This document shows positions 1-5,730 of a stretch of DNA of 5,730 nt, one piece after another (the stretch's first letter is position 1; the number at the start of each line of letters is the position of its first letter). This DNA is from Candidatus Zixiibacteriota bacterium (GTDB lineage Bacteria; Zixibacteria; MSB-5A5; WJJR01). Location of the stretch: the NCBI GenBank assembly GCA_020058315.1, contig JAGVEK010000316.1, forward strand, positions 1 through 5,730, in the 5' to 3' direction. The position numbers and the translations under genes were made by a program. The notes below the pieces were generated by a model. That model made no database searches. It saw only the letters and a program-made list of their open reading frames with translations, and was not told the origin of the DNA.

Positions 1-1524
1 CACTCTGATGACCGGCAGGCCAAGCGATTCTGCGTGCTTTGTGGACAGGTAATCCGGGTGAAGGTCACATGCGACTGCTTCGGGCTCTGAGTCGTGGATC
101 AGCGGCAGATCGGCCGCAACACCCTGAAATGCGTCGAGGGCCTGGGCCGTTTCCAGATCGCCGATATGCTGGCTGACAAAGACCTCGCAGTCGACCGACC
201 AGGCAACTGTGTTCTTCAGATGTCCGCCGACCGCGAGGAGCGATGGGACTGGCTTATTCAGTTCGACCGGGAGTGGTGCATATCCGCGTGCCCGTCGAAG
301 CACGAGTTCGCGTCCCATCGAGACGCGAACTATCGAATCATCAGCATGCCGGACAATCGGGCGGTTGTTGACCAGGAATAGATCCGCTATTCCATCCAAG
401 CGTCGAAGTGCTTCTCTTTCGTCCGTACAGATCGTTTCGTCGGATCGGTTGCCACTCGTGGCCACAACTGGGAACCCCAGTCCGGACATGAGCAAGTGGT
501 GCAACGGTGTATACGGCAGCATGACCCCAAGGAACGGGTTGCCCGGAGCCACGGAAGGGGCGATTTCACCGGTGCCCATGCCAACCGCGAGTCTCCGGCG
601 GAGCAGGACAATCGGCGCTTCGGCTGAAAGTAGAAGCTGTTCCTCGACTTCCGAAACATCGCAATGCTGTTTCACGAAGGCTACCGACGGGAACATCAAC
701 GCCAGCGGTTTTTCCTCGCGCGCCTTCGCCTGGCGCAAACGCCGGACAGCGTCTTCGCTTCGTGCATCCACGATCAGATGGAATCCGCCAAGACCCTTCA
801 GCGCCAGTGTGTGCCCCTGACGGACCGCCTCAGACGCCGTCCGCAGCGCCTCGTCACGAGTTGCCAGGATCAGTCCATTCGGATCCCACAGTTCCAGATG
901 TGGCCCGCAGTCAGGGCAGGCATTGGGCTGGGCGTGGAAACGCCGGTCGACCGGATTCCCGTACTCCGCCCGGCATGCGTCGCACATACCAAACTCTTGC
1001 ATCGTCGTGTTCGCCCGATCGTACGGCAGCGCCGTGATGATGCTGAACCGGGGACCGCAGTTTGTACAGTTGGTGAATGGATATCGAAAGCGCCGGTTTC
1101 CGGGATCAAAGATCTCGCAATAGCAGTCGGGGCAGGTGGCGATGTCGGGGAGAATGATCGCGGTTGCCCGTCCCTTCTCCTCGCTCTCGCGAATTTCGAA
1201 GCCCTCATATCCAGCGGGATCGAGAAAGGACGATTCCACACTCTGATAGAACGCCCGTGGGGGTTTCTCTCGCTGCAGCCGGATGAGGAACGATTCAAGC
1301 CGTTCCTGAGGCGCCTCGATCTCGATGGATACCCCTTCCGTCGAGTTTCTCACCCAGCCGGCAAGGTGCAACTCCGCCGCCAGGCGGTAAACAAACGGGC
1401 GGAAACCTACACCCTGAACAGCACCCCGCACGCGGACGCGCAGCCGGGCGAGTTCTGCGGCGGTCCGGGGGGATCCGTCCCTTCCGCGCATCGTGGCTGG
1501 TCCGTCGGGGGTGGCTTCACTCAT
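1..1524 (-). CDS. hypF: HypF, hydrogenase maturation carbamoyltransferase (C-terminus cut off by window edge)
   Basis: HypF uses carbamoyl phosphate and ATP to form a carbamoyl-adenylate and transfers the carbamoyl group to the C-terminal Cys of HypE, the source of the CN ligands on the [NiFe] active-site iron; it acts in the cytoplasm. The visible 508 residues are open to the left edge. An acylphosphatase domain spans about 27-115, with the signature VQGVGFR (catalytic Arg42) and Asn60. Next is the zinc-finger pair: C131xxC134-x18-C153xxC156, then 24 residues, then C181xxC184-x18-C203xxC206, exactly the HypF spacing. A YrdC-like nucleotide-binding domain covers about 220-400 (KGLGGFHL, EEKPLALMF, ATSGNRSDE). 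The Kae1-like domain begins near 405 (HLKNTVAW, SQHIGDLETAQ). E. coli HypF has about 750 residues, so roughly 240 are missing, including the expected metal-binding His motif. The ATG at 1524 lies 10 nt after the protease stop and has no strong Shine-Dalgarno; ATG at codon 12 is an alternative start. Confidence 0.97.
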   Translation of the reverse strand, partial: MSEATPDGPATMRGRDGSPRTAAELARLRVRVRGAVQGVGFRPFVYRLAAELHLAGWVRNSTEGVSIEIEAPQERLESFLIRLQREKPPRAFYQSVESSFLDPAGYEGFEIRESEEKGRATAIILPDIATCPDCYCEIFDPGNRRFRYPFTNCTNCGPRFSIITALPYDRANTTMQEFGMCDACRAEYGNPVDRRFHAQPNACPDCGPHLELWDPNGLILATRDEALRTASEAVRQGHTLALKGLGGFHLIVDARSEDAVRRLRQAKAREEKPLALMFPSVAFVKQHCDVSEVEEQLLLSAEAPIVLLRRRLAVGMGTGEIAPSVAPGNPFLGVMLPYTPLHHLLMSGLGFPVVATSGNRSDETICTDEREALRRLDGIADLFLVNNRPIVRHADDSIVRVSMGRELVLRRARGYAPLPVELNKPVPSLLAVGGHLKNTVAWSVDCEVFVSQHIGDLETAQALDAFQGVAADLPLIHDSEPEAVACDLHPDYLSTKHAESLGLPVIRV

Positions 1525-1534
1525 GACGAACGTC

Positions 1535-2029
1535 TCAAACCCAGTCTGCCAGCGCGGGAATACTCGATTCACGACGAAGCCGGGTTTCAAGTTCGCCCAC
1601 AGCCTTCAGCACTTCCGGCGACATCGGCGCGCCGATTGCGAATTCGCGGCCCTCGATTCCGCAGACTATCAGTCTTACCGGCATCCGGCCGAGCGTCCTC
1701 GCCAGTTCGATCACACCTCCGATGCTCATCGCGTGTGTCGAGAATCCCCGGAGAAGACCTTCAGGGATCGGCCCTGTGCTTGCATCAATATGGAACACAG
1801 TACCTTGCGGGTTTCCCGAAGAAGCGGCATCGACGATCACCACTTCGTCAAATCCCTGCCAGGCATCAATCAGTCCTGTGTTGTCACCTGTCTCCACGCG
1901 CGTCACGGTCCCGGCGGGAGGATTGTTGCTCAGCCTCCGAACAACCGTGAGACCGGCCGCGTCATCGCCACGGAAGTCGTTTCCCACCCCGATGACCAGC
2001 CGCCGGACAAATCGATCGGGGATTTCCAT
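1535..2029 (-). CDS. [NiFe] hydrogenase maturation endopeptidase (HycI/HoxW/HyaD family)
   Basis: A nickel-checking protease of 164 residues, close to the family norm of about 150-180. After nickel insertion such enzymes cut off the C-terminal tail of the large subunit just past the last Cys-x-x-His, letting the subunit fold shut over the NiFe site. Visible motifs are the N-terminal GVGNDFRGDDAAG (14-26), with Asp22 at the position of the first metal ligand (Glu16 in E. coli HybD), VIVDA with Asp67 (second ligand), and STHAMS with His99 (third ligand). It follows the large-subunit gene directly, which makes HydA its likely substrate (inference). I chose the ATG at 2029, which begins just before the family fold and has AGGAGA upstream at a rather long 12-nt spacing. 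A TTG 14 codons upstream (2071) would overlap the large-subunit gene by 14 nt and is less likely. The specific symbol varies between organisms, so none is given. Confidence 0.94.
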   Translation of the reverse strand: MEIPDRFVRRLVIGVGNDFRGDDAAGLTVVRRLSNNPPAGTVTRVETGDNTGLIDAWQGFDEVVIVDAASSGNPQGTVFHIDASTGPIPEGLLRGFSTHAMSIGGVIELARTLGRMPVRLIVCGIEGREFAIGAPMSPEVLKAVGELETRLRRESSIPALADWV

Positions 2030-2041
2030 AGGGATGCTGAT

Positions 2042-2047
2042 TCTCCT
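2042..2047 (-). promoter_or_regulatory. Probable ribosome binding site of the maturation protease
   Basis: AGGAGA on the minus strand in the 28-nt gap between hydA and the protease gene, 12 nt before the ATG at 2029. The spacing is longer than usual, but no other start codon sits closer in frame. It favours the ATG over the TTG at 2071, which lies upstream of this site. Confidence 0.6.
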
Positions 2048-2057
2048 GAGGCCCGGA

Positions 2058-3347
2058 CTACTCCCGTTCAATATGGAGTCTTAGAAAATGTGTCGCGCAG
2101 GAGATACACGGGTCATAATTGCGGACAACCTGCTCACATTGCCATGTGAGTTTGTCCTGGGACACGTCAATGTGCTGTGACACGAAGTGGCGGAGGTCGT
2201 CTTCAATCTGTTTCTGATTCTGGGAGGTGGGGGGCACAATCTTGGCATCGGTGATGATCCCCTGATCGTCGATCCGATACCGGTGATAGAGAGTCCCGCG
2301 CGGTGCCTCGGTGCATCCGTATCCCACACCGGCGCGCGGCTCGACCACGACCGCCGGCTGGTCGGGCATTTCGTACTCATCAATCAGCCGGATCGCTTCA
2401 TCACAGGCATAGACCAATTCCACGGCGCGAACAATGATACTCTTGAAGGGATTAGTACAGAACCTCGGGAGCCCGGCATCATGGGTGGCTGATTGGGCAA
2501 GGGGGGAGAGACGGTCAAAATTAAGATTGTAGCGCGCCAATGGACCAACGAGGTACGGTCCATGGTTATTATGAACTGAATGAAGGGCGTTGGAGCGCTC
2601 GACATGCTCCTCCGTGAAATGTCCTTCATACTCACATACCGGGATGTCCAGCCCCCGTGTCGATACCAGCCGGCCCTCGTTGATCGGATACTCGTCCGGG
2701 TGGCGGAGCCCCACGAATTCGTAATCCTGCTCGAATTCAGGGAATGGAAGCGTGGATGTCCAGCGGACAGTCTCAAGGGCGGCATCGCGTGCCCACAGGA
2801 GGCGCTCCATCAGCGGGCCCAGTTCCGGTCGCGAGGGAACTTTGTAGAATCCCCCGACGCGGACGTTGATGGGATGGATTTCGCGTCCTCCCAGCGTGGC
2901 AACAATTTCATTCCCCACCTTCTTCAACTGGAGTGCGCGCTGCACCACCGCCGGATGATCTTTGGCAATCTGAATCGCATCCTCATAGCCGAGGAAGTCC
3001 GGTGCGTGGAGCAGGTAGACATGAAGCGCGTGGCTTTCGATCCATTCGCCGCAATACAGCAAACGGCGTAGCGCTCTCAGTTGACCGCCCACTGTCACGC
3101 CGAATGCATTTTCCATTGCGTGCACCGCGCTCATCTGGTAAGCGACCGGGCAGATGCCGCAAATTCGCGCCGTGATATCGGGGGCCTCGGAGAATCTCCG
3201 GCCGCGCAGGAATGCCTCGAAGAATCGAGGCGGCTCAAAAATCGTCAGCCGGACATCGGTGACTTCTCTCCCTTTAATCCGGATAAAGAGCGCCCCCTCG
3301 CCCTCGACACGGGCCAGGTAGTCGACCTTGATGGTTCTAACGCTCAT
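2058..3347 (-). CDS. hydA: [NiFe] hydrogenase large (alpha) subunit, group 3b, HydA-like
   Basis: Catalytic subunit holding the Ni-Fe(CN)2(CO) centre of a cytoplasmic NAD(P)-linked hydrogenase. The protein has 429 residues, very near Pyrococcus HydA. The N-terminal Cys pair is in RICGICPVAYQ (C63, C66) and the C-terminal pair in DPCISCATH (C414, C417), the four nickel ligands. Other conserved blocks are YLARVEGEGAL at 10-20 (probable proton-path Glu), VGGFYKVPS near 165-172, and EAPRGTLYH at 347-355. The RICGICPVAYQMSAVHA form points to group 3b rather than to membrane-bound uptake groups (family knowledge). After His420 there is a nine-residue tail, FLRLHIERE, probably removed by the downstream protease. 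The ATG at 3347 overlaps the small-subunit stop by 11 nt and has GAGAG 8 nt upstream. The frame is open for 27 further codons upstream, but that part only mirrors the small-subunit gene. Group 3b assignment rests on motifs and gene order, not on a tree. Confidence 0.98.
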   Translation of the reverse strand: MSVRTIKVDYLARVEGEGALFIRIKGREVTDVRLTIFEPPRFFEAFLRGRRFSEAPDITARICGICPVAYQMSAVHAMENAFGVTVGGQLRALRRLLYCGEWIESHALHVYLLHAPDFLGYEDAIQIAKDHPAVVQRALQLKKVGNEIVATLGGREIHPINVRVGGFYKVPSRPELGPLMERLLWARDAALETVRWTSTLPFPEFEQDYEFVGLRHPDEYPINEGRLVSTRGLDIPVCEYEGHFTEEHVERSNALHSVHNNHGPYLVGPLARYNLNFDRLSPLAQSATHDAGLPRFCTNPFKSIIVRAVELVYACDEAIRLIDEYEMPDQPAVVVEPRAGVGYGCTEAPRGTLYHRYRIDDQGIITDAKIVPPTSQNQKQIEDDLRHFVSQHIDVSQDKLTWQCEQVVRNYDPCISCATHFLRLHIERE

Positions 3348-4116
3348 GGGCTTCGCTCTCTTTGCGGAACGAATCGGCGCAGGCGTTGAACCCGCGGAGC
3401 GCGCGCACGATGTCCGGGTCATCCACACCGAGGGTGCTCCACTGCCGGGTCAGGGATTCGGTGTTGGGCGTTTCCTTGGGACCGAAACAGCCATAACACC
3501 CGCGGTTGTAAGCCGGACAGATCGCCCCACAGCCGGCATGAGTCACCGGCCCGAGACAGGGAGTCCCGCTGGCGACCATGAGGCAGACTGTACCCCGGCG
3601 TTTGCACTCGATACACACGCTGTGCGCATGCGTATTCGGTTTGCGGCCGTGGAGGAAGGCACTGAGAACCTCAAGGAGCTGGGACTTGCTGACCGGGCAG
3701 CCACGAAGCTCAAAGTCGACCGGTACATGGTCGGCAATCGGGGTCGACTTGTTCAGTGTCTCAATGAAATCGGGCATTGGATACACGGCGGTGATGAAAT
3801 CCTTCACATTCTTGAAATTGCGCAGCGCCTGGATTCCGCCAGCGGTGGCACACGCGCCGATGGTGACGAGAAACTTCGACATCCGGCGCACGCGATGGAT
3901 GCGCTCGGCATCATGCGGTGTCGTGATCGATCCCTCCACGAGCGACAGATCGTATGGGCCCTTCATGATGGCGCGAGACGCCTCCGGAAAATTCGCGATT
4001 TCGACCGCGCCCGCGACGTCCAGCAGTTCGTCCTCGCAATCCAGCAGGCTCAACTGGCATCCATCACACGAAGAGAACTTCCAGACCGCCAGCTTGGGTT
4101 TGATCTTTCGGCCCAT
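3337..4116 (-). CDS. hydD: [NiFe] hydrogenase small (delta) subunit, group 3b, HydD-like
   Basis: Electron-relay subunit (259 residues; Pyrococcus HydD is of similar size) that passes electrons between the NiFe site of HydA and the FAD module. It lacks a Tat signal peptide and a membrane anchor, which fits a cytoplasmic enzyme. The N-terminal proximal-cluster pair is C17xxC20 in SSCDGCQLSLLD, completed by C89 in TIGACATAGG and C140 in LRGCPVSKSQ. Eight more cysteines (C168, C171, C178, C187, C196, C200, C207, C210) fit two further [4Fe-4S] clusters, for three in total. The family is often annotated as 'NADH:ubiquinone oxidoreductase 20 kDa subunit-like'. The ATG at 4116 is one nucleotide after the HydG stop and has a good GGGAGA ribosome site 6 nt upstream; the open frame upstream of it is a shadow of hydG. 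The 3' end overlaps hydA by 11 nt. Confidence 0.97.
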   Translation of the reverse strand: MGRKIKPKLAVWKFSSCDGCQLSLLDCEDELLDVAGAVEIANFPEASRAIMKGPYDLSLVEGSITTPHDAERIHRVRRMSKFLVTIGACATAGGIQALRNFKNVKDFITAVYPMPDFIETLNKSTPIADHVPVDFELRGCPVSKSQLLEVLSAFLHGRKPNTHAHSVCIECKRRGTVCLMVASGTPCLGPVTHAGCGAICPAYNRGCYGCFGPKETPNTESLTRQWSTLGVDDPDIVRALRGFNACADSFRKESEAHER

Positions 4117-4117
4117 A

Positions 4118-4981
4118 TCAGATCTCCCTTGTCGCGAACGCCGGCGCGATACGGGGATAAGGGTAGACTGGCCCATCCTTGCAGATGAATGTCGGTCCAT
4201 ACTGGCAGTGACCGCAAAGACCGATGCCGCACTTCATATTGCGCTCCATGGACAGGAATATGCTCTCGGTCGCCAGCCCGCGCCTTTGAAGCTCGCCGAT
4301 CGTGAAACGCATCATGACTTCGGGTCCGCACACCAGGGCCACCGTGCTTGGCGGATCGAATGACGCCTTCCGAATGAGGGTGGTCACGACGCCCACGCTC
4401 CCCTGCCATTTCGACGTGGCGCGATCCACGGTGACGTGGACCTCGAGATCGAATTGCGCGCGCCATTGCTTCAACTCGCGATGAAAGAGAATGTCCTCCG
4501 GTGTGCGTGCCCCATACAGCAGCACGACTCTCCCGTACCGGCCACGCTCTGCCAGAAGCCGGTAGAGCGCCGGGCGCAGCGGCGCCAGACCAATCCCACC
4601 CGCCACCAGCACCATGTCGGCACCGGCCGATTCATCCACCGGCCAGTGCGAACCAAAAGGACCGCGCACTCCCAGCACGCCGCCCGGCTTCAACTCGCAC
4701 AACGCACGTGACACCGCACCAACGGCCCGGATTGTATGGACCATCCTGGCGGTGTCGGCGGGGTCGCCGCTGATGGAAATCGGAACCTCGCCCGTTCCAT
4801 AGGCGTACAGCATGTTGAACTGGCCGGGGGCAAATCGTGGTATCGATCCCTGTACTTGAGGCCGGATATCAAGCGTGAACGTGTCGTGCGTCTCCCGCCG
4901 GACCTTTTGAATCTGGTACAACGCGGGCACCATTGGTTCAGGCACAGGTGCGCGTTGTGCTGTTTCAGCGACTGTTGCCAT
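4118..4981 (-). CDS. hydG: Hydrogenase FAD/NAD(P)-binding (gamma) subunit with [2Fe-2S] cluster, HydG-like
   Basis: Diaphorase-type subunit (287 residues) of the ferredoxin-NADP reductase superfamily, related to dihydroorotate dehydrogenase PyrK and sulfide dehydrogenase subunits. It exchanges electrons with NAD(P)(H) for the hydrogenase. An FAD-binding barrel occupies about 20-115, with the APGQFNMLYAYGTGEVPISI block at 51-70 supplying the flavin contacts. The nucleotide domain follows, with VAGGIGLAPLRPAL at 126-139, LLYGARTPEDILF at 154-166 and VALVCGPEVMM at 214-224. The C-terminal lobe has C251-x4-C256-x2-C259-x7-C267 for one [2Fe-2S] cluster. Group 3b enzymes usually prefer NADP(H), but coenzyme choice cannot be read from this sequence. 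The ATG at 4981 overlaps the preceding cNMP-fold gene by 17 nt and gives the family length; its ribosome site is weak, consistent with translational coupling. ATG at codon 17 (4933) is a possible later start. Confidence 0.96.
   Translation of the reverse strand: MATVAETAQRAPVPEPMVPALYQIQKVRRETHDTFTLDIRPQVQGSIPRFAPGQFNMLYAYGTGEVPISISGDPADTARMVHTIRAVGAVSRALCELKPGGVLGVRGPFGSHWPVDESAGADMVLVAGGIGLAPLRPALYRLLAERGRYGRVVLLYGARTPEDILFHRELKQWRAQFDLEVHVTVDRATSKWQGSVGVVTTLIRKASFDPPSTVALVCGPEVMMRFTIGELQRRGLATESIFLSMERNMKCGIGLCGHCQYGPTFICKDGPVYPYPRIAPAFATREI
4123..4128 (-). promoter_or_regulatory. Ribosome binding site of hydD
   Basis: GGGAGA on the minus strand, 6 nt before the ATG at 4116 and within the last codons of hydG. 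It supports the short start of the small subunit (protein beginning MGRKIKPKL) over any upstream alternative. Confidence 0.8.
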
Positions 4982-5426
4982 AGAGGTCCAAAAGTTGCAG
5001 GCGTGTCGCGTCGAGACGTTGCTGCATGATCTGGGCAAAGCGTTTTAGCACCTCGTACCCAAGATCGTGATCCCGCTCGAATTTGGCGCGCAGGCACTCG
5101 CCATCAAGCGCGATCGCTCGGGTGAGCTCCACGGCCTGGGCATCAAAGTGCCACTGGTAGGGAGCCAGCATCCACGACCAGCCGAGGATGTCGCCGTCAT
5201 CCACTGTCTGGATCGTGATGGGGCCGCGGCCTGGCGCGAACAACTCAACGCGCACTCTTCCATGACGAATGATATAGAAGCGGTCGGCCTCTTCACCCTC
5301 ATGAAAGAGAAACTGCCCGGGGTCAAAGCGCACGTTTGACGCACACCCGACGATCAATTCCAGATGTGGACGCGCGAGTCCATGGAGGAATGGATGCTCG
5401 GCCAGAATGCCCTCAAGCGTTTCCAT
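4965..5426 (-). CDS. Stand-alone cyclic-nucleotide-binding-fold protein without DNA-binding domain
   Basis: A 153-residue protein with the CRP/FNR effector-domain fold. It has an N-terminal helical start (PFLHGLARPHLELIVGCAS, 12-30), then beta-barrel strands with DPGQFLFHEGEEADRFYIIRHGRVRV at 35-60. The phosphate-binding-cassette region is GDILGWSWMLAPYQWHFDAQAVE, 78-100, and a C-terminal helix at about 118-147 (YEVLKRFAQIMQQRL) resembles the CRP dimer helix. The protein stops where CRP would begin its helix-turn-helix, so DNA binding is not expected. The cassette lacks the usual Glu and Arg-Ser that hold the cyclic phosphate, so cAMP or cGMP binding is doubtful. The ATG at 5426 has a strong AAGGAGA 6 nt upstream and overlaps the hydB stop by 14 nt; the 3' end overlaps hydG by 17 nt. 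This position suggests co-production with the hydrogenase and a role as an accessory or regulatory partner (inference). The ligand is unknown. Confidence 0.9.
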   Translation of the reverse strand: METLEGILAEHPFLHGLARPHLELIVGCASNVRFDPGQFLFHEGEEADRFYIIRHGRVRVELFAPGRGPITIQTVDDGDILGWSWMLAPYQWHFDAQAVELTRAIALDGECLRAKFERDHDLGYEVLKRFAQIMQQRLDATRLQLLDLYGNSR

Positions 5427-5730
5427 GTGGGGTCTCCTTGACTGTTGGGTGCGTTTTGCCGGCGGCAGTGCCGGATCGAATCGCTGCGATTTCCTCGGTA
5501 ATATCGATGCCAACGGGACACCAGGCAATGCACCGGCCGCAGCCAACGCAGCCGGAGCCCCCAAACTGGTCGATCCACGTTGCGAATTTGTGTGTCATCC
5601 ATTGACGGAAACGGGACGTGGGCGAGGATCGCACGCTCCCGCCGTGGATATAGGAGAACTCCAGCGTGAAGCAGGAATCCCAGAGGCGGCAGCGTTCCGC
5701 TCGCGCACCGGTTAGGTCGGTCGAGTCCTC
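5413..5730 (-). CDS. hydB: Hydrogenase iron-sulfur (beta) subunit, HydB-like, C-terminal 105 residues only
   Basis: C-terminal end of the [4Fe-4S] subunit that works with the FAD subunit in group 3b hydrogenases (sulfhydrogenase beta subunit, full length about 330-370 residues). The frame is open to the right edge, so the start is outside the window. Recognisable blocks, numbered from the first visible residue, are EDSTDLTG (1-8), the WDSCFTLEFSYIHGG stretch (17-31), RFRQWMTHKF (40-49), and GCVGCGRCIAWCPVGIDIT (60-78). The last holds C61xxC64xxC67xxxC71-Pro, a classic [4Fe-4S] site. C20 in WDSC is probably a ligand of another cluster whose remaining cysteines lie upstream, beyond the edge. 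The last 25 or so residues are a low-complexity, probably variable tail. A GTG within the visible part (5634) is not a credible start because the conserved family sequence continues upstream of it. The stop overlaps the cNMP-fold gene by 14 nt. Confidence 0.95.
   Translation of the reverse strand, partial: EDSTDLTGARAERCRLWDSCFTLEFSYIHGGSVRSSPTSRFRQWMTHKFATWIDQFGGSGCVGCGRCIAWCPVGIDITEEIAAIRSGTAAGKTHPTVKETPHGNA
5433..5439 (-). promoter_or_regulatory. Strong ribosome binding site of the cNMP-fold gene
   Basis: AAGGAGA on the minus strand, 6 nt before the ATG at 5426 and lying inside the hydB coding region. It fixes the start of the 153-residue cNMP-fold protein and argues against a longer product, although the frame stays open further upstream. 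Confidence 0.85.

Noticed and set aside
209..820. Plus-strand open frame of 203 codons
   Set aside because: It is antisense to the YrdC and Kae1-like portions of hypF and has Arg/Ser-rich shadow composition.
664..1950. Plus-strand open frame of 428 codons
   Set aside because: It lies antisense to hypF and the protease gene, both of which have clear family motifs. The translation shows no recognisable domain and is rich in Arg, Pro and Ser, as expected for the complement of a GC-rich gene.
2030..2057. Possible terminator or promoter between hydA and the protease gene
   Set aside because: The 28-nt gap has no inverted repeat, T-run or promoter-like boxes; only the AGGAGA ribosome site is visible.
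3328..4188. Plus-strand open frame of 286 codons
   Set aside because: It is antisense to the hydrogenase small subunit across nearly its full length, with no domain or convincing ribosome site.
3578..4363. Plus-strand open frame of 261 codons
   Set aside because: It overlaps hydD and hydG on the opposite strand and overlaps another shadow frame; nothing in it resembles a known family.
4965..5564. Longer version of the cNMP-fold protein with 46 extra N-terminal residues
   Set aside because: The extra part is Ala/Pro-rich and overlaps the conserved cysteine region of hydB out of frame. The strong AAGGAGA immediately before the ATG at 5426 fixes the shorter start.
5413..5634. A separate small ferredoxin gene starting at the GTG at 5634
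   Set aside because: The same frame continues to the right edge with conserved HydB sequence (WDSCFTLEFSYIHGG), so this is the C-terminal part of a larger subunit.

Overview
The window is a single minus-strand operon segment from what is most likely a moderately GC-rich bacterium. All seven genes point the same way and are packed with overlaps or gaps of at most 28 nt. In order of transcription (right to left) they are: the C-terminal end of a HydB-like iron-sulfur (beta) subunit; a small stand-alone cyclic-nucleotide-binding-fold protein; a HydG-like FAD/NAD(P)-binding (gamma) subunit; a HydD-like [NiFe] hydrogenase small (delta) subunit; a HydA-like [NiFe] hydrogenase large (alpha) subunit; a hydrogenase maturation endopeptidase; and the first 508 residues of the maturation carbamoyltransferase HypF. 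The order B-G-D-A, and motifs in every subunit, match the group 3b (bidirectional, NAD(P)-linked, cytoplasmic 'sulfhydrogenase') [NiFe] hydrogenases known from Pyrococcus and many bacteria. I cannot assign a phylum from the sequence.

Functional layout. The delta/alpha pair (2058-4116) carries the NiFe site and three predicted [4Fe-4S] clusters. The gamma subunit (4118-4981) carries FAD, the pyridine nucleotide site and one [2Fe-2S] cluster. The beta subunit (5413 to beyond the right edge) supplies further [4Fe-4S] clusters. Together they would move electrons between H2/H+ and NAD(P)(H), and possibly to sulfur or polysulfide. The two downstream genes mature the enzyme: HypF makes the CN ligands of the active-site iron from carbamoyl phosphate, and the endopeptidase removes the C-terminal tail of the large subunit after nickel insertion. 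Other hyp genes (hypABCDE) are not in the window and may lie to the left.

The least ordinary element is the 153-residue cNMP-fold protein (4965-5426), translationally linked between beta and gamma. It has the beta-barrel part of a CRP/FNR protein but no helix-turn-helix, and its phosphate-binding cassette lacks the usual Glu/Arg pair. It therefore looks like a non-DNA-binding partner or regulator of the hydrogenase rather than a transcription factor.

No promoter, terminator, RNA gene, repeat, mobile element or CRISPR array is visible. The operon promoter must lie to the right of the window, and transcription continues past the left edge. There is no stretch over 300 nt without a gene. The long plus-strand open frames are antisense shadows of these genes.
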